Shown in pieces: positions 49,513 through 59,830 of a DNA stretch of 64,000 nucleotides (positions are counted from its first letter, which is position 1; each line of letters begins with the position of its first letter). The DNA is taken from NCBI GenBank assembly GCA_905221615.1, contig CAJNDT010005735.1:106001-170000 (forward strand). The letters run 5' to 3'. Source of the DNA: Symbiodinium sp. CCMP2592 (taxonomy: Eukaryota > Sar > Dinophyceae > Suessiales > Symbiodiniaceae). A program made the position numbers and the translations under genes. The notes below the pieces were generated by a model, which saw only the letters and a list, made by a program, of their open reading frames with translations, was not told where the DNA came from and made no database searches.

Positions 49513-50573
49513 CTTCGGTAGTGGCTGAGAAGTACCCCTGCTGAGAAGTACCCCTAGGCTCATGAATGAACAATCCAGATTTCGGTCATAGCAATCCGAA
49601 GTGGATACCACGCCGGTTTCGCAGAACACAAACTGCTCTGCAGCCTTTTCCGCCATTCGGGTTGCACATTGCATGGCGGCAAAGTGCGGAATCCCGCCTG
49701 TCTGTGCTGCCAGCTGCCGCACCCATGCGTGTAGCTGTTGCTCTGCGATGGCACCAGACTGCAACACATTGGAAAGGGGTCCAAGACCAAGAGCAGCTGG
49801 TTGCGATGTGGGGCGAATGCTGTCTGCTAAAGCAACGACCCTCGTCTCTTCCTCTTGGCAAATAGACACCCCGCGGATTGTACAACCGCTCAAAAGCTGC
49901 CATGTCAGCATGGGATTCTGCGAGAAGCTTATGGAAGCTGTCGTGGCGGGCCAGAACACCAAACGCGCCCACAAAATAAGCGCACAGCGCGTCACCAAGG
50001 TTGTTCACGCTCTGGGCTATGCCTTGGAAGCGCACTGCAGACTTAACCTTCGGAGCTGCGCTGACACACACGTTGCCATTCTCAATCTCGTAAGAGGCAC
50101 ATGTTCGAGGGCCTGCGTCCGCACAAAAGAGTTGACTTGTTTGAAAGCCTTGTGTTCACCCTGTACTGCTTCAAGCTCACAAGGCGCTCGAAGCACTGCG
50201 CCGTCAAACCAATCTGAGAAAGTCACTGTGGCGGCAGCTTGGCGCAAAACTTTCAACCAGTTGATCTACATCGTTCTTTGCAGGCTCCAGAGCCCCTATG
50301 AAGAGCCTGAGGTCAGCGAGCCGTAGAAGCTTTTTGAAGTCCACCGTTTCCTTTGCACGGGCCCCTTGCTCTGACAATTCATGTGATCTGGAAAGACTCG
50401 GCTTCCGCCTCCGCATCATCGTTGGTCTCCTGGATGCACACCACCTTCATGCGAGGCCTGCCAGACCTGGAACGCCCTGGCGAAAATTTCATCTTTTGGA
50501 TGAACGACATTGCTGGGGCTGCTCTGAGTGCTTCTGGGGCCTTAGCGTTGCTTTGCTGATTTGTAGCACACAA
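49507..50573 (-). pseudogene. second frame-broken minus-strand gene, function unknown
   Basis: Overlapping minus-strand frames run right to left: 50573-50379, 50419-50204, 50256-50017, 50071-49586 and 49998-49507, each switching frame within the overlap. Together they would give one protein of roughly 350 residues. Pieces include FIQKMKFSPGRSRSGRPRMK, VDFKKLLRLADLRLFIGALE and QAAATVTFSDWFDGAVLR. The composition is that of ordinary soluble protein, with no domain I can name. A 241-codon plus-strand frame (49601-50326) overlaps most of it and is an alternative. Either way the reading is broken or spliced. The left end abuts repeat DNA with CTGAGAAGTACCCCT duplicated at 49529 and 49544. Confidence 0.4.
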
Positions 50574-51139
50574 TGCGCTTATGGCATCGTCTACAACGTG
50601 TTCTGTAGACTTAGGGAAGGCGTGAATAACCTGTGTCTGCCAATTACTTGCATGTCCTTACAAACGAAATCTGTTCAAAGATTCCTTGACCTTACGTGTA
50701 CGAAAGAGGTTTGAGGGCTCTATATATGTGTGTAGGGTTTAGGATTTAGGGTTTATTTTAGGATGTAAGCTTAGGGTTTGGGTCTTGCTACAGGGTTTAG
50801 GATGACTTCAAAGCCACGTCAAGCCAGAAACAAGCCCCAAACCTTATAAGCCATAACCAAGAAACCAGGTCCACCACATCGTGGCTAGACAGCGTCTGCA
50901 TAAAGGACAAACCCCCAAACCTTCAAGTTCCTAACCCTGGGTTTCAAAACCCTATCCCATATAAACCCCCTTATAACGAAGCCCAATAAGGTAGGGATAT
51001 CCCCATAAAATGCTTATGTTTATGTGCTTTTTGGGTCCCTAACTATCAACCCCAGGCTTCATATCCCCAAACACTGAACCCAAAACTTCAACTGATCGAC
51101 CCCTTTCAAAGAAACCCTGCTCACCCAGGGCTTCGACAC
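50574..51139. other. gene-free stretch with telomere-like traces
   Basis: TTTAGGATTTAGGGTTT at 50735-50755. The rest is unremarkable. Confidence 0.45.
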
Positions 51140-51618
51140 CCTAAACGCCTAACCCTAAGCTTCAAACCCAGGGTTTCAGACATCAACCCTGAACCCTAAA
51201 CCCTAACCCCTGAACCCCAAACCCTAAGCTTCAAACCCAGGGATTCAGACATCAACCCTAAACCTTCAGCTTCAAACCCAGGGATTCAGACATCAACCCT
51301 CAACCCTAAGCTTCAAATCCAGGGATTCAGACATCAACCCTAAACCTAAGCTTCAAACCCAGGGATTCAGACATCAACCCCAAACCCTAAGCTTCAAACC
51401 CAGGGATTCAGACATCAACCCCAAACCCTAAGCTTCAAACCCAGGGATTCAGACATCAACCCTAAACCCTAAGCTTCAAACCCAGGGATTCAGACATCAA
51501 CCCTAAACCTAAGCTTCAAACCCAGGGATTCAGACATCAACCCTAAACCTAAGCTTCAAACCCAGGGATTCAGACATCAACCCTAAACCCTAAGCTTCAA
51601 ACCCAGGGATTCAGACAT
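51140..51618. repeat. ~42-bp tandem repeat derived from telomere-like units
   Basis: About eleven copies of AAGCTTCAAACCCAGGGATT followed by CAGACATCAACCCTAAACCCT; period 41-43 bp. The first copy is interrupted by extra CCCTAAA units. Confidence 0.95.
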
Positions 51619-51945
51619 CATGGACGTCGCCCCTAAGGTCAGCAATGAACTTCCACACGGCCGCACTGGCCGTGGAGACGGCATAAAGCAGGAGAGAGTT
51701 GCGCAAGTTGGCGGTGACCTTTAGGGCTGAGGGTTTAGGGGTTTAGGGGTTTAGGGGTTTAGGGTTTAGGGGTTTAGTGTTTAGGGTTTAGGGTTGAGGG
51801 TTTTCGGGTTAGGGTTTAGGGTTTGGGGCCTTTTGCTTCGGGTCTCTGGCTTAGAGCTTAGAGCTTCTACGGTTTGAGTTCGGGCCGTGGGGCGGGTCTT
51901 AGGTTTCATCAGTGTCTGGGCTGAAGTTCAAGAAGCCCAGAGGTA
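51619..51945. repeat. telomere-like tract (TTTAGGG), opposite orientation
   Basis: TTTAGGGG/TTTAGGG units at 51720-51830, opposite to the preceding array. Flanks show nothing else. Confidence 0.8.
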
Positions 51946-52059
51946 CATATGGGTGGTTGTCAAAGTTGTGGTCCCTTTTTTGGGTCCCTCATATACTACG
52001 GGACCTAATATTTTAGGGTATCGAAAAAGGGACCGCAATGTTGACACCTACCTATATGA
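51946..52059. mobile_element. foldback element, family E copy 4
   Basis: CATATGGGTGGTTGTCAAAG left; ATGTTGACACCTACCTATATG right; core GGGACCTAATATTTTAGGG. Confidence 0.85.
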
Positions 52060-52150
52060 GAAGTTACCCCGATGTCAGATGTCGGACAAAGACAATCCAA
52101 CAGGCTCCAGGCGCCAATCACGGCACTTTACAGGTCCTAAACCCTAACGC

Positions 52151-52248
52151 AGGAACCTGATTAGGAAACCCCGGCCCTATAACCCCCCAAAATAGTAGGC
52201 TTCATAAAGGAACCCGAATAAAGCCCAAGGTTTCTCAATCAGGTTCCT
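52151..52248. mobile_element. foldback MITE-like element, family G copy 2
   Basis: AGGAACCTGATTAGGAAACC left; AAGGTTTCTCAATCAGGTTCCT right; inner GGCCCTATAACC. Confidence 0.88.
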
Positions 52249-52352
52249 ACAATAGACCGTAAATAGGGTTTTGGGGCCCATTATACAGTATACTATAATC
52301 ATAATAAGGAACCCCCTAAAATAGTATTGGTAATTATTGAGGCCCCAAAAGT
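52249..52352. mobile_element. family F element abutting family G
   Basis: GGTTTTGGGGCCCATTATACAGTA followed by AAGGAACCCCCTAAAATAGTA and GGTAATTATTGAGGCCCC. It begins directly at the end of the family G element. Confidence 0.7.
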
Positions 52353-52759
52353 AGACCTCTAAACCGTGAACCCCCACTTGGTAACTCCTTTGGCATCTTC
52401 CCTTCATCAGTTTCTCGCACGGTGCTTCGATGTTACTGGGGAGCTACCCTCACCGTAGTTATGACCAGCTTTGAGTATACCATACTCCCCTAAATCCTCA
52501 ACCCTAAACCATCAAACCTGAACCCTAAACTCTAAACTTGAGAGCTGGTCACGAAAGCTAGAAGCACGAGGTCCGGTGCTGAGCTCTGCAAAGCGATGTG
52601 CACGACAGTAGCGGAGGGAAAGTTTGGGCCGGTGAAGGGTGCAGGCGTTGCTCGTTCATTTAACTCTTGAGAAAGTAATGTGCGAACGACAACTAGAGGT
52701 AACTCTGGAGAGAAGACCGCACTTCAGTCGCCGAACGTCAGACACAAACAAAACCAAGG
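52353..52759. other. stretch with nothing recognised
   Basis: Degenerate CCCTAAACC units at 52490-52540. No gene. Confidence 0.4.
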
Positions 52760-52935
52760 GACCTTGAGGAGGGGGGGGGGGAGGGGGGACCTCATGATGG
52801 GGGGGGGCCCCCCCCCCCCACCTTATCCCAGGCACAACCACCTTAAAGGAGGGGGGGGAGGGGACCTTATCAGTGGAAAACGCATAATGACAAGGTGAAG
52901 CGGGGGGGCCCCCCCCCTACCCCCCACCTTAACTC
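52760..52935. repeat. G-run/C-run foldback region
   Basis: Runs of 7-12 G and 7-14 C, including G9 directly followed by C13 at about 52798-52819 and G7C9 at about 52902-52917. ACCTTATC/GATAAGGT motifs also recur between them (52820, 52864, 52950). Strong hairpins or G-quadruplexes are possible. Confidence 0.8.
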
Positions 52936-53199
52936 TTGGACGTCCCACCTGATAAGGTGCAAACCCTGTTTTTTCCCTAGTGCCTTAATACAAGTGAATT
53001 GCTAAAGGGCAACTCCCGCGAGCTCCACAGAGCTAGCTTTCGTGACCTTCAACCGTAAACCCTGAACCCTGAATATGCCATACTCCGATCCCTTGAGGTC
53101 CCTACTGTACGTACTGGCTTGTGGCTTTAGGGTTTAATAGTACAAGATTTAGGGGCTGTGGGTAGGGCTGTAATATCCTTATAAACCCTAGGAAGTCCT
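52936..53199. other. stretch with nothing recognised
   Basis: Short CCCTGAACCCTGAA tract at 53060. Confidence 0.35.
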
Positions 53200-53345
53200 T
53201 AAACCCTCAGGCCCTAAACCTTCAGCCCTGAACCCTTAAGCCCAAAACCCTTAAGCCCTAAACCCTTAAGCCCAAAACCCTTAAGCCCTAAACCCTAAGC
53301 CATAAACCCTTAAGCCCTAAAGCCTAAACCCTAAAGCTTAAGCCC
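53200..53345. repeat. telomere-variant repeat (CCCTAAACCCTTAAG)
   Basis: About eight ~15-bp units of CCCTTAAGCCCTAAA/CCCAAAA type. Confidence 0.9.
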
Positions 53346-53453
53346 CTTGCATTGAACCCTGAACCCACTACGACAGTTCCCACCTCGATCCCAAATAGTC
53401 GCTGTTTATCGTCGTACAGCTCAATCCTCGGCTCAGAGACGACATGTAGGGCA
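53346..53453. other. spacer, nothing recognised
   Basis: Unique-looking sequence between two oppositely oriented telomere-variant repeats. Confidence 0.35.
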
Positions 53454-53590
53454 TTTAGGGCTTTAGGGTTCAGGGCTTCAGGGTTTTAGGGCTGTAGGGT
53501 TTTAGGGTTCAGGGCTTTAGGGTTTTAGGGCTTTAGGGCTTTAGGGCTTTAGGGTTTAGGGCTTAGGGCTTTGGGTCTTAAGGTTCGGCG
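53454..53590. repeat. telomere-variant repeat (TTTAGGGC), G-rich orientation
   Basis: GGCTTTAGGGTTTTAGGGCTT units of 8-9 bp in the opposite orientation to the repeat at 53200. Confidence 0.9.
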
Positions 53591-53982
53591 CTTGTAAGGT
53601 TTCTCATGTAGGGAAGAACTCTCTAGCCTAAGCCCTCAACTACCGCTTCACGCGCCCCCCCCCTTTTCCCCCGTCCCCAAGCGCTGGACCCTGAAACCCA
53701 AAAATCCGAAGCCCCGAAGCTCAAGAACTCCTGAACCCTCCACCCTAAAGGGTTTAGGGTTTAGGGTTAAACCCTGCCAAGCACAGACACGGTGGTTTGC
53801 AACGCGGCAGCCGCTAGCGGTTTTAGAGCTCGCATTTAGGGTTCGGGGGGTTTAGGGTTCAGGGTTAGGGTTTCGAGCTTAGGGTGTCGAGCTCAGGTTG
53901 TCTAGCCTGGGGTGTAGAGCGTAGGGTTTAGGGTCTGGGGTTTGGTTCGGGTGCAATTGGGTTCTTAGGGGGGATGAGGTGC
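53591..53982. other. gene-free stretch with TTTAGGG-type tracts
   Basis: TTTAGGGTTTAGGG at 53750-53767 directly meets AAACCCTGCC. GTGTCGAGCTCAGG-like repeats lie at 53885-53930. Confidence 0.5.
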
Positions 53983-54069
53983 TACGATTGATGATATAAA
54001 TCCTCCATTACCTTAATGATCCTAAACTATGGGAACTGTATGGGTAATGCAGGATTTATATCATCAACA
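53983..54069. mobile_element. foldback MITE-like element, family H copy 3
   Basis: TACGATTGATGATATAAATCC left; GGATTTATATCATCAAC right; inner ATTACCTTAATGATCC. Confidence 0.87.
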
Positions 54070-54841
54070 GGACCAAGAAGGCATGGAGCTTTCTCTGAAT
54101 GGCCTGGTGTAGCGACGCGACCTGGCAGGCACTTCACAAGGCTTTTATGTTGGGCTTCAAGAATAAGATTTCCGGGGCATGCCATAGTATAGCTACATCC
54201 AGCAGCCCGAAGAAAAAGGAGCCGGGCGAAGATGCGGGGATGCTGACGAGGAAGACAATAGAACAATGAACGACTCGGCGAAAGCGACGACGACGACGAC
54301 ATCCACGATGGCTTGTGCTTCAATAACACGTTGCTGTTGAGGGATCTCGGATCCTGAAACACTAAAGCCTAGGCCCAAGGCCCTAAGCCCATAAACTTGC
54401 ACATGGAAGATCATACTCCCGCCAAAGATAAGGACTTGACGATTGTGACGGGGTTTGGGGTGTAACATACTATACTTCGTTTAAGAAACTGGGTGGAATT
54501 GAGCTGGTAAACAATATCGACCCTCATACTGCAAAGCAGCTTTACGAACCGCTAACGTCAGCATGGCCTCGTCTTTCTTCTTGACGGCCTCCAGGGGAAT
54601 GGGGATATAGGAATGTAGGGGTTGGGGCAGCCGGACCAGCAAGTGCTGTGGGTCCACCTTTTTGCTGAGAAAGGGCCGAAAAACGCTAAACCCTGATTCC
54701 TAAACCCTTTAACTTAGAGTTGCTAAACCCTCATAAGCTCCGAAACCGTCATAACAACAACCAGAAGGACATTTATGGTAATAACAACAACAGTCATAGC
54801 AATCCATACAGCAAGACATCCTACATGGACCTTAGTTCAAC
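54070..54841. other. stretch with nothing recognised
   Basis: Two overlapping minus frames (54027-54362, 54193-54468) contain Ser-rich or hydrophobic runs from a GACGACGAC repeat at 54285-54300. No domain. Confidence 0.4.
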
Positions 54842-54950
54842 TACTTGGAGGTTCATGGGTAGCTATAAGTGGGGTTATAAGTCCCCTAAGTTATGACTAT
54901 AGTCACCCTACCTACAACCCTACTTATAACTGCCCATGTACCATCAAGTA
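54842..54950. mobile_element. foldback MITE-like element, family C copy 3
   Basis: TACTTGGAGGTTCATGGGTA left; TGCCCATGTACCATCAAGTA right; TA at both ends. Confidence 0.88.
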
Positions 54951-55021
54951 GGGAGTGTCGGTCGCCTCTCCATGTCACTAGCACAGCCGGATTCGAGGGC
55001 TTAAGAGCTCGGGCATCGACA

Positions 55022-55126
55022 TGGGAGTTTCCGAAAATAGGGGACCCTAATATGGTACCCTGAATAGTAGGATCCTTGTGATAGCGACCCCAAAATAGGG
55101 TACCCCCTATTTTCGGAAACTCCCAG
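55022..55126. mobile_element. foldback element, family J copy 3 (uninterrupted)
   Basis: TGGGAGTTTCCGAAAATAGG left; CCTATTTTCGGAAACTCCCA right; inner CCCTAATATGGTACCCTGAA. It serves as the intact reference for the nested copy at 12087. Confidence 0.9.
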
Positions 55127-55138
55127 ATGGGTTGAAGT

Positions 55139-55244
55139 TGGGTACTGCCCCCATACGGTAACAGTCTATAATAGGGCTTTAAGGGCCTCACATATCTATA
55201 TTAGAAAGATTATCCAACTGTTACTGAGTGGGGGGGCAGTACCC
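55139..55244. mobile_element. unclassified foldback element
   Basis: GGGTACTGCCCCCATACGG left and GGGGGGCAGTACCC right; inner GGTAACAGT/ACTGTTAC arms. It starts only 13 bp after the preceding element, and no second copy is seen here. Confidence 0.75.
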
Positions 55245-55638
55245 AAGGTTGAAGGTTCAAGGTTCAGAGCAGTATCCTTCTGTTCAAAGGCCCTAAAGAA
55301 TAGTGCTAGCAACTATTTAGACCTTCATGTCTACGGTACTACATGCTAATCAAGAGCCCGCATCTAAAGTTCCGGCCTCATGGAGAAGTGGCCTGATGTC
55401 GATACGTTTCAGACTAAGTCACCTCACAGTCCCCACATCATTAGACTAGAATATGCCCCAAAACTTTCTTCCTATCAAAAAATAAAACCCTATATGACAG
55501 AGAACATAGTGGCAAACCCCAATAAATACAACAATGCCCCAAAAAGACCCCTGAACATCCGTAAGACCCTATTCTTCGTTATCCCTAAACCCACACTGGC
55601 CCTACACCCTGCCCCCTCAACCCTTCACCCTTCTTCAT
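55245..55638. other. stretch with nothing recognised
   Basis: An 87-codon plus frame (55380-55643) has no domain and ends in telomere-like repeat. Confidence 0.4.
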
Positions 55639-56060
55639 CCTAAACCCTTAACCCTAAACTTTAAATCCTGAACCCCAAACCCTCAACCCTAAAACCTAAA
55701 TTTTAAACCCTAAGCCCTTACCCCTAAACGCTAAACTTTAAATCCTCAACCCTAAACCCTAACCCTTGAACCATAAACCCTCTCAACCCTAAACCCCTAA
55801 ACCCCAAAACCCCAAAACCCCAAAACCCGATAGCCTCAGAGTCGGTACCGGGCTTCATCAGCGTGCTCAGCGTGGCATCGACGAGGACCCGGGCATCCCG
55901 CTCCAAGAGCAGGTTCTGCTGGATGCAAGCCTGCTTCGGTTTGGCTCCTTTTTCCAGGGGGCAGCTCCACGCAGCTGCTTCGGATTTAGAGTTTAGGGTT
56001 TCAGGGTTCAGGGTTTAGGGTTGAGAGTCTAGGGTTTAGGGTTTGGAGTTTAGAGTTTCG
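55639..56060. repeat. telomere-like tracts with an orientation switch
   Basis: CCCTAAACC type at 55639-55830; about 150 bp of other sequence; TTTAGGG type at 55985-56055. Confidence 0.85.
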
Positions 56061-56147
56061 GTTTTTTGCCTTCTTGAAGGCGTTCTTTAAGCGGAGTTGA
56101 GGGGTTTTTTGGTTCAGGGCCTTCTTGAAGGTTTCTCTAAGGGTCCA

Positions 56148-56285
56148 AGTGCCTAATAATATACCCCTAGACCCAAGAGTAACCTAGGAATAAAAAGGGT
56201 GCCCTTTTTGGTTTTATAGGGGCCCATACGGGAACCTGAACCCTAAAAAAGGGAATAAGGGCCTACTCTAGGTCCTAGACCCACT
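56148..56285. mobile_element. family N foldback element, diverged copy
   Basis: CCTAGACCCAAGAGTAACCTAGG left and CTACTCTAGGTCCTAGACCC right; inner AATAAAAAGGG and AAAAAAGGGAATAAGGG as at 9517. Confidence 0.7.
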
Positions 56286-57455
56286 AAAATCCTAACGTAC
56301 ATAACTACTATCCTAAAACCCGGCCTTTGGACCCTCGGGGGCTTTTTTGTGGAGCTAGGGTGGCGGACTTTGGGTGCGAATCAGTCTGACAGCCCACGTC
56401 GGGGGTTTAGGGGTTTAGGGGTTTGGGGTTGTAGGGCTTTTGGGTTTAGGGTTCAAGGCCTTCTCGAGAGCGGGTTTAGGGTTTAGAGTAATGGGTTGTG
56501 AAAGCAATGTTTTGGGTGTAGGATTCCGTGGCTTTCGAGGTTGATGGGCATCCTCTTGTCCGTCTCGTGCCAGTAGTGAGTAGGCGGCAATGAGTAGTTC
56601 TCTGAATTTGGGTCCCATCCTTACAAAGCCGACCCTGATTTAGAGAACTACCCACGTTCATATATACACACGCATATGCTGAAAACCCTAAACCCTAAAC
56701 CCCTAAACCCTGAAGGAAGCATCTCCCTATTTGAGGGTGCTGGGCACTGCCGGTAGCTGGCTAGGAAATGACTCCAGTAACAGCCGCGGAGCGAAAGAGC
56801 CAGTGTGTAGGTTCCGTTCCCTACAAACCAAAGGTAAGACAAGCCACAGAAATGAAAGGCTTAACTTTCCGATTCCTACTAAGCGAGGAGAACCCGAAAA
56901 GTTTAAAGGTTGGGTATTGAGGATCTGAGTTCCAGCTCAAGACGCCAGACGTAGGGTCAAGTGTTTCCTCGTAGCGAAGCCTACAATACGTCATAGCGAA
57001 TACCCGACTCCCCGTTTGAACTGCATGCGAACCAGGGAGCTGTAAAGGCGAAGTTCATAATGCCAATCAGGAAGAGGTTCAGAAGGAAGATGAGGAGGAA
57101 GAGCCCAAACGTGCCATGATCAATCCTCGCTCACTTTCACTACTGATGTAGCATACAGGGTCTTAGGACACAGGGCTGTTGGGGATTCGGGTTCGGAGCT
57201 TGGGGCGCAAGGTCTGTTGGAAGTGCTGCAGCACCCGAGGGTTCGAAAGAGATACAGATCAAGGTGAGGGCGATGCATCTACATACTGCCGAGACCCAAA
57301 CAACCAGTGCCCAAGCTTGCAACAACACTCCACTACATTTTGTCGGAAGCCTTACTGCGAACACCAAAGATCTTTTTTATTCAAGTGAAGTCCATCTTTG
57401 ACCCCACCTGGGAGTTTGAGCAAACAGGAAACTGATGTGAACCCTAAGAGGCGGA
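56286..57455. other. gene-free stretch
   Basis: TTTAGGG-type units at 56403-56490 and CCCTAAA type at 56684-56715. The remaining sequence to 57455 has only short unsupported frames. Confidence 0.45.
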
Positions 57456-57640
57456 TCAATACTGTGTGTGTGTGTGAGCTTTATGGCGTTTTTTTTCTTC
57501 CACGTTTATGGACTGCAAGGACCCCAGAAAGGGGACGCACAATCCCAAGAAATTGGAACGTGAGCGGAGTTTAATTACGTTGCGATACCTTGTGCCAGGG
57601 AGGGTTATCCCTCCAAGACACCCTAAACCCGATAAACGAA
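57456..57640. other. stretch with a short (GT)n run
   Basis: GTGTGTGTGTGTGAG at 57462-57476. No gene. Confidence 0.5.
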
Positions 57641-57850
57641 ACACGGCGTCTTCTATATGTATATATGAGTATATACATATATGTTTACTATATATATATA
57701 TATATATACATATGTATACATACATACATACATACATACATACATACACACATACACACATGCACACATACATGTTCATACACATAACACATGCGCATGT
57801 ACATACATATGTATAATGTACAAATGTATACATATGTTACATATACATTG
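57641..57850. repeat. (TA)n/(CATA)n microsatellite block
   Basis: TATATATATATATA, then about ten CATA units, then CACACATACACACATG. Composition like the block at 41955. Confidence 0.95.
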
Positions 57851-57983
57851 TTATATGCCCGTGAAACCCAATCAACATCTTAAACCGCCAATCCGCACGG
57901 TGCACCCCGAAGCCGAAACACGGACCCAGACCCGAGACCTCTTTAGGGCTTCCGAAAAACCCTAAGCCCTAAACCCTAAACCC
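57851..57983. other. spacer ending in a CCCTAAA tract
   Basis: CCCTAAGCCCTAAACCCTAAA lies at 57960-57980. Confidence 0.6.
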
Positions 57984-58077
57984 TTAGAAGGGGCCTCCAC
58001 CCTGTAATAGTGACTATAAGGATTATATTAGGGCCCTATTGTATTCCTCACTATTGCAGGGTGGGGGCCCCTTCTAA
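57984..58077. mobile_element. foldback MITE-like element, family K
   Basis: TTAGAAGGGGCCTCCACCCTG left; CAGGGTGGGGGCCCCTTCTAA right; inner TAATAGTGACTATAAGG. Relative at 30549. Confidence 0.9.
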
Positions 58078-58184
58078 CCTAAACCCTTACGGCCCAGCCG
58101 CTCGTTGTTGATCCAGACGAGGAATCCGGCCACAGCGAAGCTGAACATGAGCACCTGGGCTTTCGAATCTGTTCGTAGGGACCC

Positions 58185-58310
58185 TTTCGGGGGGAGGGGG
58201 AGGAGGGATAGGGGCCTTAATGCCCAGAATAAGAACCTGATAAGGCTTATATTAGCTTATATTTTATTTACGGATGTATAGTCCCCTACCCCCCCCCCCC
58301 CGCCCCCCTA
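58185..58310. repeat. G-run/C-run bounded foldback segment
   Basis: CGGGGGGAGGGGGAGGAGGGATAGGGG left; CCCCTACCCCCCCCCCCCCC right; AT-rich centre TATTAGCTTATATTTTA. Confidence 0.75.
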
Positions 58311-58850
58311 ACCTATCTACGGGTCCTATGACTCGTTGGGCTTGAGAGCCTGAGTTTGGCGGTGTCTGGGCTTTAGAATTTCGGGTTTCGAGTCTGGGCT
58401 TTGGGCTTTCTGGGCTTCAGAGTTTTGGTTTAGCGCTTCAGGGGTTGGAGGCTGTAGCCCAATTCCCCCCGCCTTTAAGGAATTGCACTTAAAAGAACAT
58501 AGGGGGGAACGTCCTAACATGCCAGCGATGTCGTTTTAGCTACAGGTGGGATTTGTCGCCTGGGGCTGCAGATGTGACTTTGAGGTTCGGACGGTTGCGC
58601 GAAGGTCCCAGCGTGGGGTTTAGGTCAAAGTAAGTACGTGCTCAGAACTTATGAGGCTTCCAATACTTTTGAGGAAGCCCCTCTGCTTTCCCATCCCTAA
58701 ACCCTAATTAAACCCTAAACCCTAAACCCTAATTTTAATCTCTAAACCCTAATTAAACCCTAAACCCTAATTTTCAATCCCTAAACCCTATAGGCCCAAA
58801 GCCCTGGACTTTGTAGTTTTCAGCTTGAGGGCTGAGCTTTGGGGCAGTTA
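58311..58850. other. gene-free stretch with (CCCTAATT)-type tract
   Basis: CCCTAAACCCTAATTAAACCC repeated at 58697-58795, a telomere-like variant with ATT insertions. Confidence 0.6.
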
Positions 58851-58957
58851 CAGGGAACTCCAGAAAGTTGGAATATATGGTTTCATGGTAGGATACCCTA
58901 TAATGTACCATAAAGGGTTTAGGATAATCATATTCCAACTTTCTGGCTTTTACTATA
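58851..58957. mobile_element. Tc1/mariner-type MITE, family D copy 6
   Basis: CTCCAGAAAGTTGGAATATATGG left; ATATTCCAACTTTCTGGCTTTTACTATA right. Confidence 0.8.
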
Positions 58958-59055
58958 CGGGTAGTTGGTGAGCGTTGTCAAAGAGATGGGGAAGCCTCCG
59001 CGCACGCGGGGCATTGAGCAATCCTCAGCCAAGCCGGCTGCGCTAGTCGTTTGTA

Positions 59056-59163
59056 ATTAAATAAGGGTTTTGAAGTAGATTCTATATAATTCAAAACTTA
59101 TAACAACTATAACCAAACAACCCCCAAAATAGCAAAGGTAATTATTTAGACCCCCACATTCAC
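59056..59163. mobile_element. family F element, degenerate
   Basis: AATTAAATAAGGGTTTTGAAG then AACAACCCCCAAAATAGCAAAGG and AATTATTTAGACCCCC. The left end has decayed. Confidence 0.55.
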
Positions 59164-59265
59164 ATGCCAGAGTTGGGACTGGGGCACCACCACAGCGATG
59201 CCGCAGAAGTCCATGCTAGCCGATTCGTCCTTGGCATTGGGGTCGGAACTAGTCAGAGGACGCTT

Positions 59266-59385
59266 CTTGGAGGGGCAGGGGACTTAGTAAGCCGACTATA
59301 AGTAGGCTTATAATTGGGGTAACTCCATTTAGGGTACTTATAACTCTACTTACAACTTACTTACTAAGTCCCCTGCCCCTCCAAG
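59266..59385. mobile_element. foldback MITE-like element, family B copy 5
   Basis: CTTGGAGGGGCAGGGGACTT left; AGTCCCCTGCCCCTCCAAG right; AAGTAGGCTTATAATTGG interior. Confidence 0.9.
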
Positions 59386-59727
59386 TTAGGATGACGCTCA
59401 TGCAGGAACTCGTGTCGATATACTGCTAACTGAGATGTGATAGCTGTGATAACGGCTCAAAGAGCTTTGGCCCACCGAATGCTACGGTTTAGGGTCTGTG
59501 TTGTCTTAACAAGTATTTAGGCCACACTTCGGATTCCTCTCGAAGTACCTGGTTTAGGTCTGGGTTCCGTTTAAGATGCATAACTCATAGTAGTGATGAT
59601 AACACGGCCCACAACAAGAACTGCGCTTTCACGCCTCTTCGGTTCCCTAAACCTGAACCTGAAACCGTTGTGGGTTTGTAGAGCCGAGAGCTTCTGGGCA
59701 AAGGATGTTGCATTCGGAGTCTAGCCC
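59386..59727. other. stretch with nothing recognised
   Basis: No repeat family or coding frame recognised. Confidence 0.35.
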
Positions 59728-59830
59728 CTGAAATATTGGTGCCAAAATAAGAATGGGGTTTAGGGGCCCATTATTGTATAAGTATAATGAGGAGCCTCCA
59801 AACTAGTACAGGTAATTAGTAAGGTTCTGC
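59728..59830. mobile_element. family F element, degenerate
   Basis: GGGGTTTAGGGGCCCATTATTG and GGAGCCTCCAAACTAGTACAGG then AATTAGTAAGG. Only the general layout remains. Confidence 0.5.
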
